Part shown: one piece after another, positions 19,050-27,596 of the stretch
Position numbering within the stretch: position 1 is the first letter of the stretch
Layout of the letters: the number at the start of each line of letters is the position of its first letter
Assembly (NCBI GenBank): GCA_947504205.1
Contig: CANNGL010000002.1
Span: forward strand, 744,001 to 808,000
Length of the DNA stretch: 64,000 nt
From: an uncultured Litoreibacter sp.
Lineage (GTDB): Bacteria > Pseudomonadota > Alphaproteobacteria > Rhodobacterales > Rhodobacteraceae
Direction: 5' to 3'
Position numbers and translations under genes: made by a program
The notes under the pieces: model-generated
What the model was told of the DNA's origin: nothing
The model's database searches: none
The model's input: the letters and a program-made list of their open reading frames with translations, nothing else

Positions 19050-20066
19050 ATGGCCGAAGCGGCCTTCACCAAACGCGTATTCTCAGGCATCCAGCCTTCT
19101 GGCGGCTTGACCCTTGGGAACTATCTCGGTGCGATCAAGCGCTTTGTAGATATGCAGGAAGACGATTACGAGACCATCTATTGCATGGTTGATCTGCATG
19201 CGATCACCGTCTGGCAAGACCCGGCAGAACTGGCCCGGAACACCCGCGAGCTTTGCGCAGGATTTATCGCGGCCGGTATCGATCCGTCGAAATCAATCCT
19301 GTTCAATCAAAGCCAGGTGCCAGAGCACACCCAGCTTGCATGGATTTTCAACACCGTCGCCCGCATGGGCTGGTTGAACCGTATGACGCAGTTCAAGGAC
19401 AAAGCTGGCAAGAACCGTGAGAACGCCTCGGTCGGGCTGTTCGCCTACCCTGCTCTGATGGCGGCCGACATTCTGATCTACCACGCGACTCATGTGCCTG
19501 TAGGCGAAGATCAGAAGCAGCATCTGGAACTGACACGCGACATCGCCGCAAAGTTCAATCACGACTACGGCGTCGACTACTTTCCAATCACCGAACCTGT
19601 GATCGAAGGGGCTGCTACCCGTGTTATGTCTCTGCGCGACGGGTCCAAGAAGATGTCGAAGTCCGATCCGTCCGACATGTCTCGGATCAACATGACAGAC
19701 GATGCTGATGCGATCGCTCAGAAAATTCGCAAAGCGCGGACTGACCCGGATGCCTTGCCGTCAGAAGTTGACGGACTGTCTGAGAGGGCCGAAGCACGCA
19801 ATCTGGTCAACATTTACGCAGCACTCACAGACCAGTCGGTCGAAGATGTTCTTCGTGACGTAGGTGGCAAGCAGTTTTCCGAATTCAAGCCAATCCTTTC
19901 TGATCTGGCGGTGGCAAAGCTGTCGCCCATCTCGTCGGAGATGGCGCGCCTGATGCAAGACACCGCCGAGATAGATCGGATTCTTCACATCGGGGCTGAG
20001 CAAGCGCGCGAAATCGCGACACCAATTCTGAGCAAAACCTACGATATTGTCGGCATGGTCCGTTGA
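19050..20066 (+). CDS. trpS: Tryptophanyl-tRNA synthetase
   Basis: A 338-residue class Ic synthetase. [23 protein letters not shown] contains the HIGH-equivalent motif and [13 protein letters not shown] the KMSKS motif; [34 protein letters not shown] is the tryptophan-site region. It charges tRNA-Trp in the cytoplasm. Single gene, starting at the ATG at 19050, divergent from the rhomboid gene. Confidence 0.97.
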   Translation: MAEAAFTKRVFSGIQPSGGLTLGNYLGAIKRFVDMQEDDYETIYCMVDLHAITVWQDPAELARNTRELCAGFIAAGIDPSKSILFNQSQVPEHTQLAWIFNTVARMGWLNRMTQFKDKAGKNRENASVGLFAYPALMAADILIYHATHVPVGEDQKQHLELTRDIAAKFNHDYGVDYFPITEPVIEGAATRVMSLRDGSKKMSKSDPSDMSRINMTDDADAIAQKIRKARTDPDALPSEVDGLSERAEARNLVNIYAALTDQSVEDVLRDVGGKQFSEFKPILSDLAVAKLSPISSEMARLMQDTAEIDRILHIGAEQAREIATPILSKTYDIVGMVR

Positions 20067-20364
20067 TCTGCGCCTGAGGCTTTACAGCAGTTCAATGCAG
20101 TGTTCCGCCTTGAGGTACCTGATCGCACGCGTTCGGCTGTCATAAATCTGAATAGATTTGGGCCTAACCTGCGACCACGTCAGGTGTCTGGCGTTGTTGT
20201 GGGTGGCCTGGTTGAGCGCAGGCGTTTCCATGATCGCATTCGCACGACCGTTTCCCCGACGGTTGATCGGACTGCTTCCACCTTTCCCGTGTGGGAGCAA
20301 ATCTCGGCTCTGCCCCGCGGGCTGATAATGATCCAGCGACTTGATCCATAGCGCTGCCTCTTTC
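20067..20364. other. Intergenic stretch without a confident gene
   Basis: About 300 bases between trpS and a strong plus-strand terminator. Short open frames exist on both strands (for example minus 20300-20082, TTG start, 72 residues), but none has a convincing ribosome site or recognisable sequence. It could be a long trpS 3' UTR or a small RNA ending at the terminator. Confidence 0.4.
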
Positions 20365-20393
20365 CCCCCGGCTCATCAGGGCCGGGGGTTTTT
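20365..20393 (+). terminator. Rho-independent terminator
   Basis: An 8-bp GC stem, CCCCCGGC / GCCGGGGG, with an 8-base loop is followed at once by five T residues. It reads on the plus strand and insulates the aminotransferase gene at 20472 from upstream transcription. Confidence 0.85.
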
Positions 20394-20471
20394 GTCGCCA
20401 AATATCATGAGCTTGGCCACTGGACGCTCGTGCCAAAGCCACATAGCCTGCGGGCGAACGGGAGATGAGCG

Positions 20472-21338
20472 ATGGCAACCGGAAAAAATATCCGAACCTA
20501 TTTCAATGGCGATTGGCATGACGGGGATGTTCCTATCATGCGGGCGGCGGATCATGGGTCCTGGTTGGGCACGACGATTTTCGATGGCGCGCGGTACTTT
20601 GATGGGGTCGCGCCGGACCTTTTGTATCATTGCGAGCGGGCGAACCGGTCGGCGGAGGCCTTGATGGTGACGCCGACGGTCGCTGCGGAGGATATGGCTC
20701 AGATCGTTTGGGAAGGGCTGAAGCGCTATCCCGTTGATTCTGCTGTCTATATTCGACCGATGTATTGGGCGATCGACGGCGGCGATCTGGGGGTTGCACC
20801 GAAGGAGAATTCCACCGGGTTCTGCATCTGCCTGGAAGAGATCCCGATGGCGCCTCAAAACGCTGCAAGTACCTTATGTAAAACGAGTTTTCGGCGTCCA
20901 GTGCTGGAATCCTCGGTTGTGAATGCGAAGGCGGGGTGCCTCTATCCCAACAACGCCAGAATGCTGGTTGAGGCGAGAAAACGTAACTTTTCCAATGCCT
21001 TAGTCACTGACGCCATGGGCAATGTGGCGGAGACGGCAACGGCGAACATCTTCATGGTCAAGGATGGAGAGGTGCTGACACCTGTACCGAACGGCACGTT
21101 TCTGGCCGGGATCACCCGCGCACGGCATATGAAGCACTTGAGCGAGAACGGCCACACCGTCACCGAAAAGGTATTGACTTACAAGGACTTCGAGGATGCC
21201 GACGAGGTCTTCATGTCCGGCAATATGATGAAAGTCACGCCCGTGACGGCGTTCGAGGACACGCAATATCAGGTGGGTCCCGTGACCCGCCAAGTGCGCG
21301 AAATGTACTGGGACTGGGCGCTGTCAGAGGCCAAATAG
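20472..21338 (+). CDS. ilvE: Branched-chain amino acid aminotransferase (class IV PLP)
   Basis: A 288-residue fold-type IV aminotransferase. RAADHGSWLGTTIFDGARYFDG is the N-terminal class IV block, VNAKAGCLYPNNARMLVEA holds the probable PLP lysine, and MGNVAETATANIFMVKDGEVLTPVPNGTFLAGITRA the PLP-phosphate region of BCAT-like enzymes. It interconverts Leu, Ile and Val with their 2-oxoacids. It has its own terminator upstream and GGGAGATG before the ATG. The family also includes D-amino acid and 4-amino-4-deoxychorismate enzymes, but length and motifs favour BCAT. Confidence 0.85.
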   Translation: MATGKNIRTYFNGDWHDGDVPIMRAADHGSWLGTTIFDGARYFDGVAPDLLYHCERANRSAEALMVTPTVAAEDMAQIVWEGLKRYPVDSAVYIRPMYWAIDGGDLGVAPKENSTGFCICLEEIPMAPQNAASTLCKTSFRRPVLESSVVNAKAGCLYPNNARMLVEARKRNFSNALVTDAMGNVAETATANIFMVKDGEVLTPVPNGTFLAGITRARHMKHLSENGHTVTEKVLTYKDFEDADEVFMSGNMMKVTPVTAFEDTQYQVGPVTRQVREMYWDWALSEAK

Positions 21339-21472
21339 CCCACCGCCAGACCGCGTGTGGCAGAGCGTATGGCGGGGCGTATGGCCCGCGTATGGCAGCT
21401 GCGCGCGGTGCCAAAACGCCCTGTTAACCTGCTTCAGCACATCCTGCTGCCCTCTCAATTCGCGGGGGCAAG

Positions 21473-22012
21473 ATGCCAATCAAGGACTACCGGAAACGCA
21501 ATCCGAAAGAAAAGAAGCACAGCTCTCTGATGGCCGATGCGCTGCGGAAGCTGGAGTTTGACGTGCTGTCTGCCGTCATCGACGCTAATGGTCTGCCGGA
21601 GGACTGGCAGCAGATCGTCTCCGACCCCGAGGACACGATGGTGCGCGACAAGATCACCATGCGACTGGATCGGGACATTGTCAGGTTCTTCAAGGCGATG
21701 GGCCCCGGCTATCAGATCAAGATGGCCCGCGTGCTGCGCGCCTGGGTGCATGGACGGCTGGCAAAGGTGGTGGCGGGGCCGGACACGACGGATATTGTGC
21801 TGAGAGCTGACGCGGTTGCAGATCAGGTCGCGGCCCTCCCCTATTGGGGCGAGGATGGTGTGCAGGCCGGCGTGCAACGGTTCGTGGAGGGCGTGCGTTT
21901 TTATCAGAAGATGAACATGGCCAGAGCGCAGGGAGAGCCCGTGCCGAAAGGCAAAGCCTTCGAGGCTGCCGTGCTGGAGGCGGCACTGCGGGGGTTGGAC
22001 TTGGAAGAGTGA
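21473..22012 (+). CDS. BrnA-antitoxin-like protein (COG3514), no toxin partner seen
   Basis: A 179-residue protein. DKITMRLDRDIVRFFKAMGPGYQIKMARVLRAWVHGRL is the BrnA/DUF4415 ribbon-helix-helix-like motif (usual form: TLRLDPDVVEFFRA.GPGYQTRIN..LRAYV). True BrnA is under 100 residues; this one has extra N- and C-terminal parts. No BrnT-type toxin reading frame lies within 350 bases on either side, so it is probably an orphan DNA-binding regulator. It marks the left edge of the accessory part of the window. Confidence 0.7.
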   Translation: MPIKDYRKRNPKEKKHSSLMADALRKLEFDVLSAVIDANGLPEDWQQIVSDPEDTMVRDKITMRLDRDIVRFFKAMGPGYQIKMARVLRAWVHGRLAKVVAGPDTTDIVLRADAVADQVAALPYWGEDGVQAGVQRFVEGVRFYQKMNMARAQGEPVPKGKAFEAAVLEAALRGLDLEE

Positions 22013-22367
22013 GGAAGGGAAATATTTTATAAGTGTTTTCTTTGTAGGGCGGAGCTGGCGTTGGACTATTGGTCAGCTATGACAGCTCGCAGACCGAAGC
22101 GGACGTAACCGTAAAGCACGCCGGGCGGAGAGCGGTCGTTCGCTGCACAGCAATGCAATCTCACCAAGACGACTAAGAGCGGACGTCTAGATAGTGACTT
22201 CGGTTCGGACTCAATGGAAATGCTGGCGACAGAAAGCATGAGAGGCACCTAGGGGTTAAAGCAGGACAGTGGGATTTCCGTCGCTTGGCGAACAGTTTGA
22301 ATCGCAGGTGGTGATGCACGCGAGAACATCTTATCCTGCGAACAAACTGATATGAGAGACTCCCTAG
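22013..22367. other. Intergenic stretch before the GHKL ATPase gene
   Basis: No credible gene is seen here. Around 22085-22165 the reverse strand reads GCGAACGACCGCT and similar words that recall the left end of the 66-bp repeat family described elsewhere, but the match is too poor to call a copy. Confidence 0.35.
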
Positions 22368-24338
22368 ATGTTTGCGAACTTCGATCCCTTGAACGTCAAC
22401 GATGCGGCATTGCCAGATGAAAGCATCATTCTTAAGCGAACAAAGCGCAGCATCCACTCGATTCTTCATTCTTACGTTGGTTGGTACGACCCGTTTGCCG
22501 AACTCGTTCAGAACGCGTTGGACGCTGTGGAGAAACGGGCTCAGAAAGATGATTTTTCTAAAAAGATCAGTTTAGTTATCGATGAAGAAAAGAACCAGGT
22601 TACAGTTTCCGACAACGGAGTCGGGCTAGATGAGAGTGCTTTCTACAAGTTTTTGGCTCCACACGAATCTTTCAAAGAGAAAGGTGAGCGCGGTAGTAAA
22701 GGTGTCGGCGCAACTTTTCTTGCATATGGCTTCAACTACATTCGCATTGATACAAAGACCAAGCATTTTGAAGCTCGCGGTGAGATGGAGGATGCAAGGA
22801 AATGGCTTCACAACGACAATGCAAGTTCAAATCCAGAAGTGTTTCCTACCGAAGAGCCGCACATTGATAGCTTGTTTGATGAGTTTTCTTCAGGGGTTTC
22901 TATTTCGATACGTTTTGACGAAAGTACAAAGCCGTCAAAGCTATCGTGGCCTGGGCTAAAGTCCGCTGAAATTTGGCTCATGGCATTGTCCGTGAAAACT
23001 GCTCTGGGTGCAGTAGCACAACATACTGAAGTAGAAATAACGATTACGCACATTGATAAGAACGGCAACAAATCTGAGACATCTGCGGCTAAAACGGGCT
23101 ATCTACCGCCCCACAGCCACGTCAAAAAAGTGGTGAATTACGATGACGTAATCGCTCTGATTGACAAGAACGTACAGAAAAACGGTGCAGCGGCTAAGCT
23201 GCCAGCAAAAATTAGAAATTTAGATGCAGTCTCGATATCCTGGGATAGTAATGACGTCGTAGATAAGATCGATGGCCTCGACGATGAGGATATAGCTTTT
23301 TGTAGAAAGCATGATGTCAACATCATTGCTTCACTTATGTCAGGCGCGAAAATTTGGAAACGATTTGCAGAAAAGCAATTCGGTTATCGGACAACAGCGA
23401 AAATTTACGAATCCGGGCTTCAACTAGCGGCCGACAACATGCCGCAAGGAGATATGCTTCAAATTCCATTGGTGCGTTATACAGGTAGGCAGAACCAAGT
23501 TCACGTCGTAATGCATTTCAAGGACTGCGTAGTTGACCTTGGGCGAAAAGGTTTTGACAAGTCATTCGTGGATTTCGCGAAGAAAATTTCACGACTACTT
23601 CTAGAGAAAAATTTCACGAGGATACGGGATTGCCTTCGGAACGAAGACAACAAGAGCAAGAGTCTGATTAAGAGCGACAAAGTGGACGGCTGGAAAAAAC
23701 AGCTCGAACAACACGAGATCGAAGCTCCATTGCTTCTCAAGAATGCTAATTTCTTTGTACCGGTCAACGAAATATCAATTTCCGCGGAACCATCGAGGGA
23801 ACAAGATGTTATAGCTCTATTCAACCAGCTAATTGCAGGCGGAGTTGTGCGCGGGATTAAAGTGGTTGGCACTAACGAGATGAGCACTTACGATGGTGCT
23901 TATCGCGTAAAGGTCGGACCTGACTACGAAAACCATATTTTTGATGAAGACTCCAATCCACTCGGTGTGACAGATGAATTATCTGCTGATTTTGAAGAGG
24001 ATCATCCTGGCGGCTTTCTTTCTAACAAACTAAAAGTGTTGGAGTACAAGTTTTCATTGGATGGGTTGATTTCAGACCTAACCACTGGCGACAAGCAGGC
24101 CTCAGATATCGATCTAGTGATCGCGTGGGAGGCTGGAGAAGACTACATACAACTCTTTGGCCTTAGCTCACTGCTCATCGACGAAGGTAGTTCCGATCGT
24201 GAGTACCACGGTATTACTCATACTTTGTCCGATGAACACGGTAACCACGTTATGGACGTAATATTGCTGCGTGATTTAATCGCCTATTTGAACGATCCGC
24301 AAGCGGAAGCTGAAAGGCAAGCAGATTACGAGAGTTAG
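22368..24338 (+). CDS. GHKL (HATPase_c) ATP-binding protein, possible defence gene
   Basis: A 656-residue protein with a GHKL ATPase at the N-terminus: N-box ELVQNALDAVE (about residues 45-55), G1 SDNGVGL (81-87) and G2 GERGSKGVGAT (106-116). This arrangement is that of Hsp90/MutL/MORC-type ATPases, not of histidine kinases: no H-box or receiver is present. The remaining ~500 residues are not recognised. Codon use and base composition are clearly AT-richer than neighbouring core genes, and it sits between an orphan BrnA-like gene and a decayed recombinase. Large GHKL proteins of this kind are frequent in phage-defence islands; that role is inferred. Confidence 0.75.
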   Translation: MFANFDPLNVNDAALPDESIILKRTKRSIHSILHSYVGWYDPFAELVQNALDAVEKRAQKDDFSKKISLVIDEEKNQVTVSDNGVGLDESAFYKFLAPHESFKEKGERGSKGVGATFLAYGFNYIRIDTKTKHFEARGEMEDARKWLHNDNASSNPEVFPTEEPHIDSLFDEFSSGVSISIRFDESTKPSKLSWPGLKSAEIWLMALSVKTALGAVAQHTEVEITITHIDKNGNKSETSAAKTGYLPPHSHVKKVVNYDDVIALIDKNVQKNGAAAKLPAKIRNLDAVSISWDSNDVVDKIDGLDDEDIAFCRKHDVNIIASLMSGAKIWKRFAEKQFGYRTTAKIYESGLQLAADNMPQGDMLQIPLVRYTGRQNQVHVVMHFKDCVVDLGRKGFDKSFVDFAKKISRLLLEKNFTRIRDCLRNEDNKSKSLIKSDKVDGWKKQLEQHEIEAPLLLKNANFFVPVNEISISAEPSREQDVIALFNQLIAGGVVRGIKVVGTNEMSTYDGAYRVKVGPDYENHIFDEDSNPLGVTDELSADFEEDHPGGFLSNKLKVLEYKFSLDGLISDLTTGDKQASDIDLVIAWEAGEDYIQLFGLSSLLIDEGSSDREYHGITHTLSDEHGNHVMDVILLRDLIAYLNDPQAEAERQADYES

Positions 24339-24354
24339 CTTGTGTAAGGTGCAC

Positions 24355-24420
24355 GAATGACCGGTCTGACGGGCCGCACCGCAGCGACAACATTCATTGC
24401 CAAATGGCAGCTTAGGGCCG
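24355..24420 (+). repeat. 66-bp dispersed repeat, copy 1
   Basis: Begins GAATGACCGG, carries CGCACCGCAG at columns 21-30 and ends CTTAGGGCCG. It aligns without gaps to copies at 39431, 46289 and 49885. It lies 16 bases after the GHKL gene stop. Confidence 0.75.
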
Positions 24421-24663
24421 TCCTGACAGACGCGATCCGACCTCGGGCATAGAATGGTGCGTTCGCTCTGATGGCCGCCAAGATCCCAACCTGTGAATTC
24501 GATATTTTCACTGCTTGCGCACACAGCAAAAAGATTTCCGCATATGCACTATGGAGAGCAACATTGAACTGCAAAGGAAGCGGCCGTTCAAGATATGCTA
24601 TGTCCTTGCCGTCAGCGCTGTGCTGATGACTGAGTGCGGAGGGAGGATTGGAGGGTATGAATA

Positions 24664-25074
24664 ATGCCAAGAGTCCAACTTCCCGCTGTCACGCCAAAAC
24701 ACAGAGCCTGAAACAAGGGGCGCATCATCGGTCAAAAACGGCCGCTGATACCGAAGCAAGTCTGGGCCATTCGGACACGTCTAGAGCTCGCGGGCCCTTT
24801 CATGTTCCCAAGTAGCTTTCACGATCGGCCACACATATCGACGCGCCAGTACGGTCGGATTGTACGCGATTGGGTGACTTCCATTGGGTTAGAGCCAAGT
24901 GGATATGGCACGCACTCATTGCTCCGGACAAAGGCAGCGGAAATCTATCGCAAGACCGGTAATCTACGTGCCGTCCAACCGCTGCTAGGTCACATTAGGG
25001 TCGACAGTACCGTTCGTTACCTAGGTGTCGAACTAGAAGATGTTCTGAGTATTGCAGAGCGGATCGACATCTAA
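24664..25074 (+). pseudogene. Tyrosine recombinase remnant (stop codon and internal deletion)
   Basis: Reading from the ATG at 24664, the start gives a degraded form of the N-terminus of the intact recombinase at 39519-40151, with a TGA in place of the Trp codon of its RPAWNKGRI motif. NKGRIIGQKRPLIPKQVWAIRTRLELA follows, then about 100 codons are missing and the frame resumes at FHDRPHISTRQYGRIVRDWVTSIGLE. The end, LLGHIRVDSTVRYLGVELED, keeps the catalytic Tyr, but the HxxR motif reads HSLL. It cannot encode an active enzyme. It is on the opposite strand to the other two copies. Confidence 0.85.
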
Positions 25075-25086
25075 CTTACCTTGGCG

Positions 25087-25112
25087 AGTGGCGCTGTCGT
25101 TCGCCACTTTTT
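25087..25112 (+). terminator. Probable Rho-independent terminator after the recombinase remnant
   Basis: A 7-bp stem, AGTGGCG / CGCCACT, with an 8-base loop is followed by four T residues. It lies 12 bases after the recombinase stop and would also separate it from the catabolic operon that converges from the right. Confidence 0.6.
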
Positions 25113-25215
25113 GGCGGTTGTTGGTGCTTCGTGTAGCAATCACCGATACCGAACTAATGACTTGGCAGCGCTGTACAGATCGCAGGTGTTCTAACTTCAG
25201 GAAATTGCATGCCTC

Positions 25216-26493
25216 TCAGGTCGGCAAAATGGATCTCGCAGCCTGCTCAACTGCGAATTTCGTCTTCTCCAGGTCCTCTGCGGTGATCACGAGTGACGGA
25301 TAGAGTTTACCCGGCGACTTGAATATCCCGTGCTGACGCAGCGCCTTATTGTAGGTTGCATTCTGTGCGGGATCGTCATGCTTGGCTGTGCGGTAGTCGC
25401 GGCATGCGCCTGTCGTGAAGAGAATATCAAAAAGGGTCTCGTCCCCGCAGATTTGATGCGGAATCCCTGCTGCGTCGAGCGCACGGCTTTGCATGTCCTG
25501 CAACCTGCGGCCGTTGTCGCGGAGGCGATAATACTGGCCGTCGCGTTTCAACACTTCCATGGTCTTGAGACCCGCCGCCGCCGCAATCGGATTGCCAGAA
25601 AGTGTGCCAAGTTGCATCAGCCATTTATCACCACCTACGATAGATTTGTCGAAGTGCTGCATGATCTCGGCGCTGGCCCCGAGGGCAGCAAGCGGAAACC
25701 CCCCGCCAATAATCTTGCCCAGCGTGCAGATATCCGGCGTGACGCCATAGCGTTCCTGTGCCCCGCCATAGGCCAGCCTGAACCCCGTGACGATTTCATC
25801 AAAGATCAGCAATACGTCGTGCTTGTCGCACAGATCGCGCAGGCCTTGCAGGTAACGGGGTGCGGCGGGGATGATCCGTTGCAGCGGTTCGGCGATGATG
25901 GCGGCAATGTCGTTGTGTTCGCTCAGCAGAGCCTCAACAGCGGCGAGATCGTTGAAGGGCGCGATCAACATCTGATCGGCAACGCTTTGCGGGATGCCCG
26001 CGCTGTCCGGCACGGCTTGAGGGAAGTTAACGCGCCGCTCGGGCGCAAGGCTCATCTGTGCCTCCGCGCTCATGCCATGATAGCCGCCTTCAAACTTCAG
26101 GATTTTGTTGCGCCCCGTATAGGCGCGCGCGAGGCGGATGGCATACATATCTGCCTCTCCACCCGACGCGACGAACCTGACTTGCTCACAACAGGGCACG
26201 GCTTCGACGATTGCCTCGGCTAGAGCGATGCCTTTGGCGTTGTTGGCAAAGAACGTCATGCCCTTCGGGAGTTGCTCCAGCACCGCCTCCATCACCTCTG
26301 GGTGACCGTGGCCGAGCAGCATGGGGCCGGAGCCGATCAGGTAGTCGACATATTCGTTGCCATCTTCGTCCCAAACACGGCTGCCCTCGCCCCGTGCGAT
26401 GATGATGCCTGGGTCAAAATTGCCAAATCCGCCCGAAGGCAGGACGGATTGAGCGCGGGCGATCCACTCGGCTTGGCTTGTCAGTTTTTGCAT
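25216..26493 (-). CDS. Class III PLP aminotransferase (glutamate-1-semialdehyde-aminomutase-like)
   Basis: About 425 residues from the ATG at 26493, which overlaps the previous stop in TGATG. RVWDEDGNEYVDYLIGSGPMLLGHGHPEV, VRFVASGGEADMYAIRLARAYTGRNKILKFEGGYHG and LLIFDEIVTGFR are class III hallmarks; the PLP lysine is in TLGKIIGGGFPLAALG. GSAM-like enzymes outside haem synthesis often transaminate omega-amino acids or beta-amino acids. As the last gene of a nine-member operon for amino-compound breakdown, it probably removes or shifts the amino group near the end of the pathway. True HemL elsewhere in the genome is expected. Confidence 0.85.
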   Translation of the reverse strand: MQKLTSQAEWIARAQSVLPSGGFGNFDPGIIIARGEGSRVWDEDGNEYVDYLIGSGPMLLGHGHPEVMEAVLEQLPKGMTFFANNAKGIALAEAIVEAVPCCEQVRFVASGGEADMYAIRLARAYTGRNKILKFEGGYHGMSAEAQMSLAPERRVNFPQAVPDSAGIPQSVADQMLIAPFNDLAAVEALLSEHNDIAAIIAEPLQRIIPAAPRYLQGLRDLCDKHDVLLIFDEIVTGFRLAYGGAQERYGVTPDICTLGKIIGGGFPLAALGASAEIMQHFDKSIVGGDKWLMQLGTLSGNPIAAAAGLKTMEVLKRDGQYYRLRDNGRRLQDMQSRALDAAGIPHQICGDETLFDILFTTGACRDYRTAKHDDPAQNATYNKALRQHGIFKSPGKLYPSLVITAEDLEKTKFAVEQAARSILPT

Positions 26494-27596
26494 CAATCAA
26501 TCTCCAAGATCGGTTGGTCGAGGATGTCCATATCGGGGGTCACACCCAGCCCAGGCCCATCGGGCGGGGCGATGCGGCCATCTTTGCGCGTGGGGCAATC
26601 CGGGGCGACCCGGGGGCCGACGTAGCCGGATAGGTCACATACATTCAACAGTGCGCCATGCGGTGTAGAGGCGGCAAAGTGCAGCGACGCGGCGGTGACG
26701 ACGTCAGACCCCCAAGTACATTCGGCGCAGATTTCCGCGCCAAGATGCACGGCCAGATCGCGGGCGCGGCGCATCGCAGATAAGCCGCCGAACTTCGAGA
26801 GTTTCAAGGCGACTGCGTCTAGCACGCCCAACTCTGCCGCGCGCATCAGCGAGGCAAGATCGTAAGCGCCTTCGTCGATTTTCATGGGCAGACCGGTGGC
26901 ATTTCTGACGGCAGCGCAGTCTTCGAGCGTCTTGCAGGGCTGTTCGAGCATCACGTCGAGATGCGCTACGGAACGGCCTGTACGGGTGGCTTGCAGTTTG
27001 GTCGCGCCGCAGTTCCAATCGCCATAGACCAGTGGCCCCGCGCCAACAGCCTCGCGCACTTTGATCAGACGTTCTGCATCTGCTTGCCAATCCGCGTCGG
27101 CACCCAGCTTGACCTGAAACTGGCGGATGCCCGTTGCGTAAGCCTCTTTCGCGATCCGCGCCATCTCATCCGGGGCAATGCAGGTGATCGAGTGATAAAG
27201 CGGCATATCGGCCCGCGTGCGCCCGCCCAGCAGAGCATAAAGCGGTTGCCCCGTCGCTTTGCCGAACAGGTCCCAGAGCGCCATATCGACAATGGATTTG
27301 GCATGGAGGTGTCCTTGCAGAAAACCATCAAGCTTGCGCATGGTCGCGTCGACGCCAAAGGGGGTGATCCCCAGGATTTCCAGCGCCATTTCGGTGATTG
27401 CACTGGGCACGCCATCGGCAAATGCGGGCAGGTAATGCGGGATCGGGCAGACTTCGCCCCAGCCTTGCAGGCCGGTGTCAGTTTCGAGGCAGAGCACGTG
27501 GGTTTTGACCGTGTCACAGGTCTTACCCTCGGCCATGTAGTAGGTTTCATGGCTGGTCAGATCGACAGACCACAGGGTGATGCGCGTGACCTTCAT
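26493..27596 (-). CDS. Enolase-superfamily enzyme (mandelate racemase/muconate lactonizing type), paralog 1
   Basis: A 367-residue MR/MLE protein: N-terminal capping domain (KTHVLCLETDTGLQGWGEVCP), then the barrel with FQVKLGADADW (catalytic Lys of the KxK position), metal ligands in YGDWNCG, LEQPC and IDEG, and the second Lys in VALKLSKFGG. Members racemise, dehydrate or cycloisomerise carboxylate substrates through an enolate. Start ATG 27596 overlaps the preceding stop by 4 bases. It is closest in style to paralog 3 (28696-29802). Confidence 0.86.
   Translation of the reverse strand: MKVTRITLWSVDLTSHETYYMAEGKTCDTVKTHVLCLETDTGLQGWGEVCPIPHYLPAFADGVPSAITEMALEILGITPFGVDATMRKLDGFLQGHLHAKSIVDMALWDLFGKATGQPLYALLGGRTRADMPLYHSITCIAPDEMARIAKEAYATGIRQFQVKLGADADWQADAERLIKVREAVGAGPLVYGDWNCGATKLQATRTGRSVAHLDVMLEQPCKTLEDCAAVRNATGLPMKIDEGAYDLASLMRAAELGVLDAVALKLSKFGGLSAMRRARDLAVHLGAEICAECTWGSDVVTAASLHFAASTPHGALLNVCDLSGYVGPRVAPDCPTRKDGRIAPPDGPGLGVTPDMDILDQPILEID

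Noticed and set aside
20082-20300. Minus-strand 72-residue frame after trpS
   Set aside because: It has a TTG start without a ribosome site, no recognisable domain, and lies opposite a possible plus-strand transcript.
20100-20351. Plus-strand 83-residue frame ending near the terminator
   Set aside because: GTG start without Shine-Dalgarno sequence and an Arg/Val-rich composition typical of chance frames in GC-rich DNA.
22080-22170. Possible reverse-strand copy of the 66-bp repeat
   Set aside because: Only the left end resembles the family; the CGCAGCA and AGGGCCG blocks are missing.
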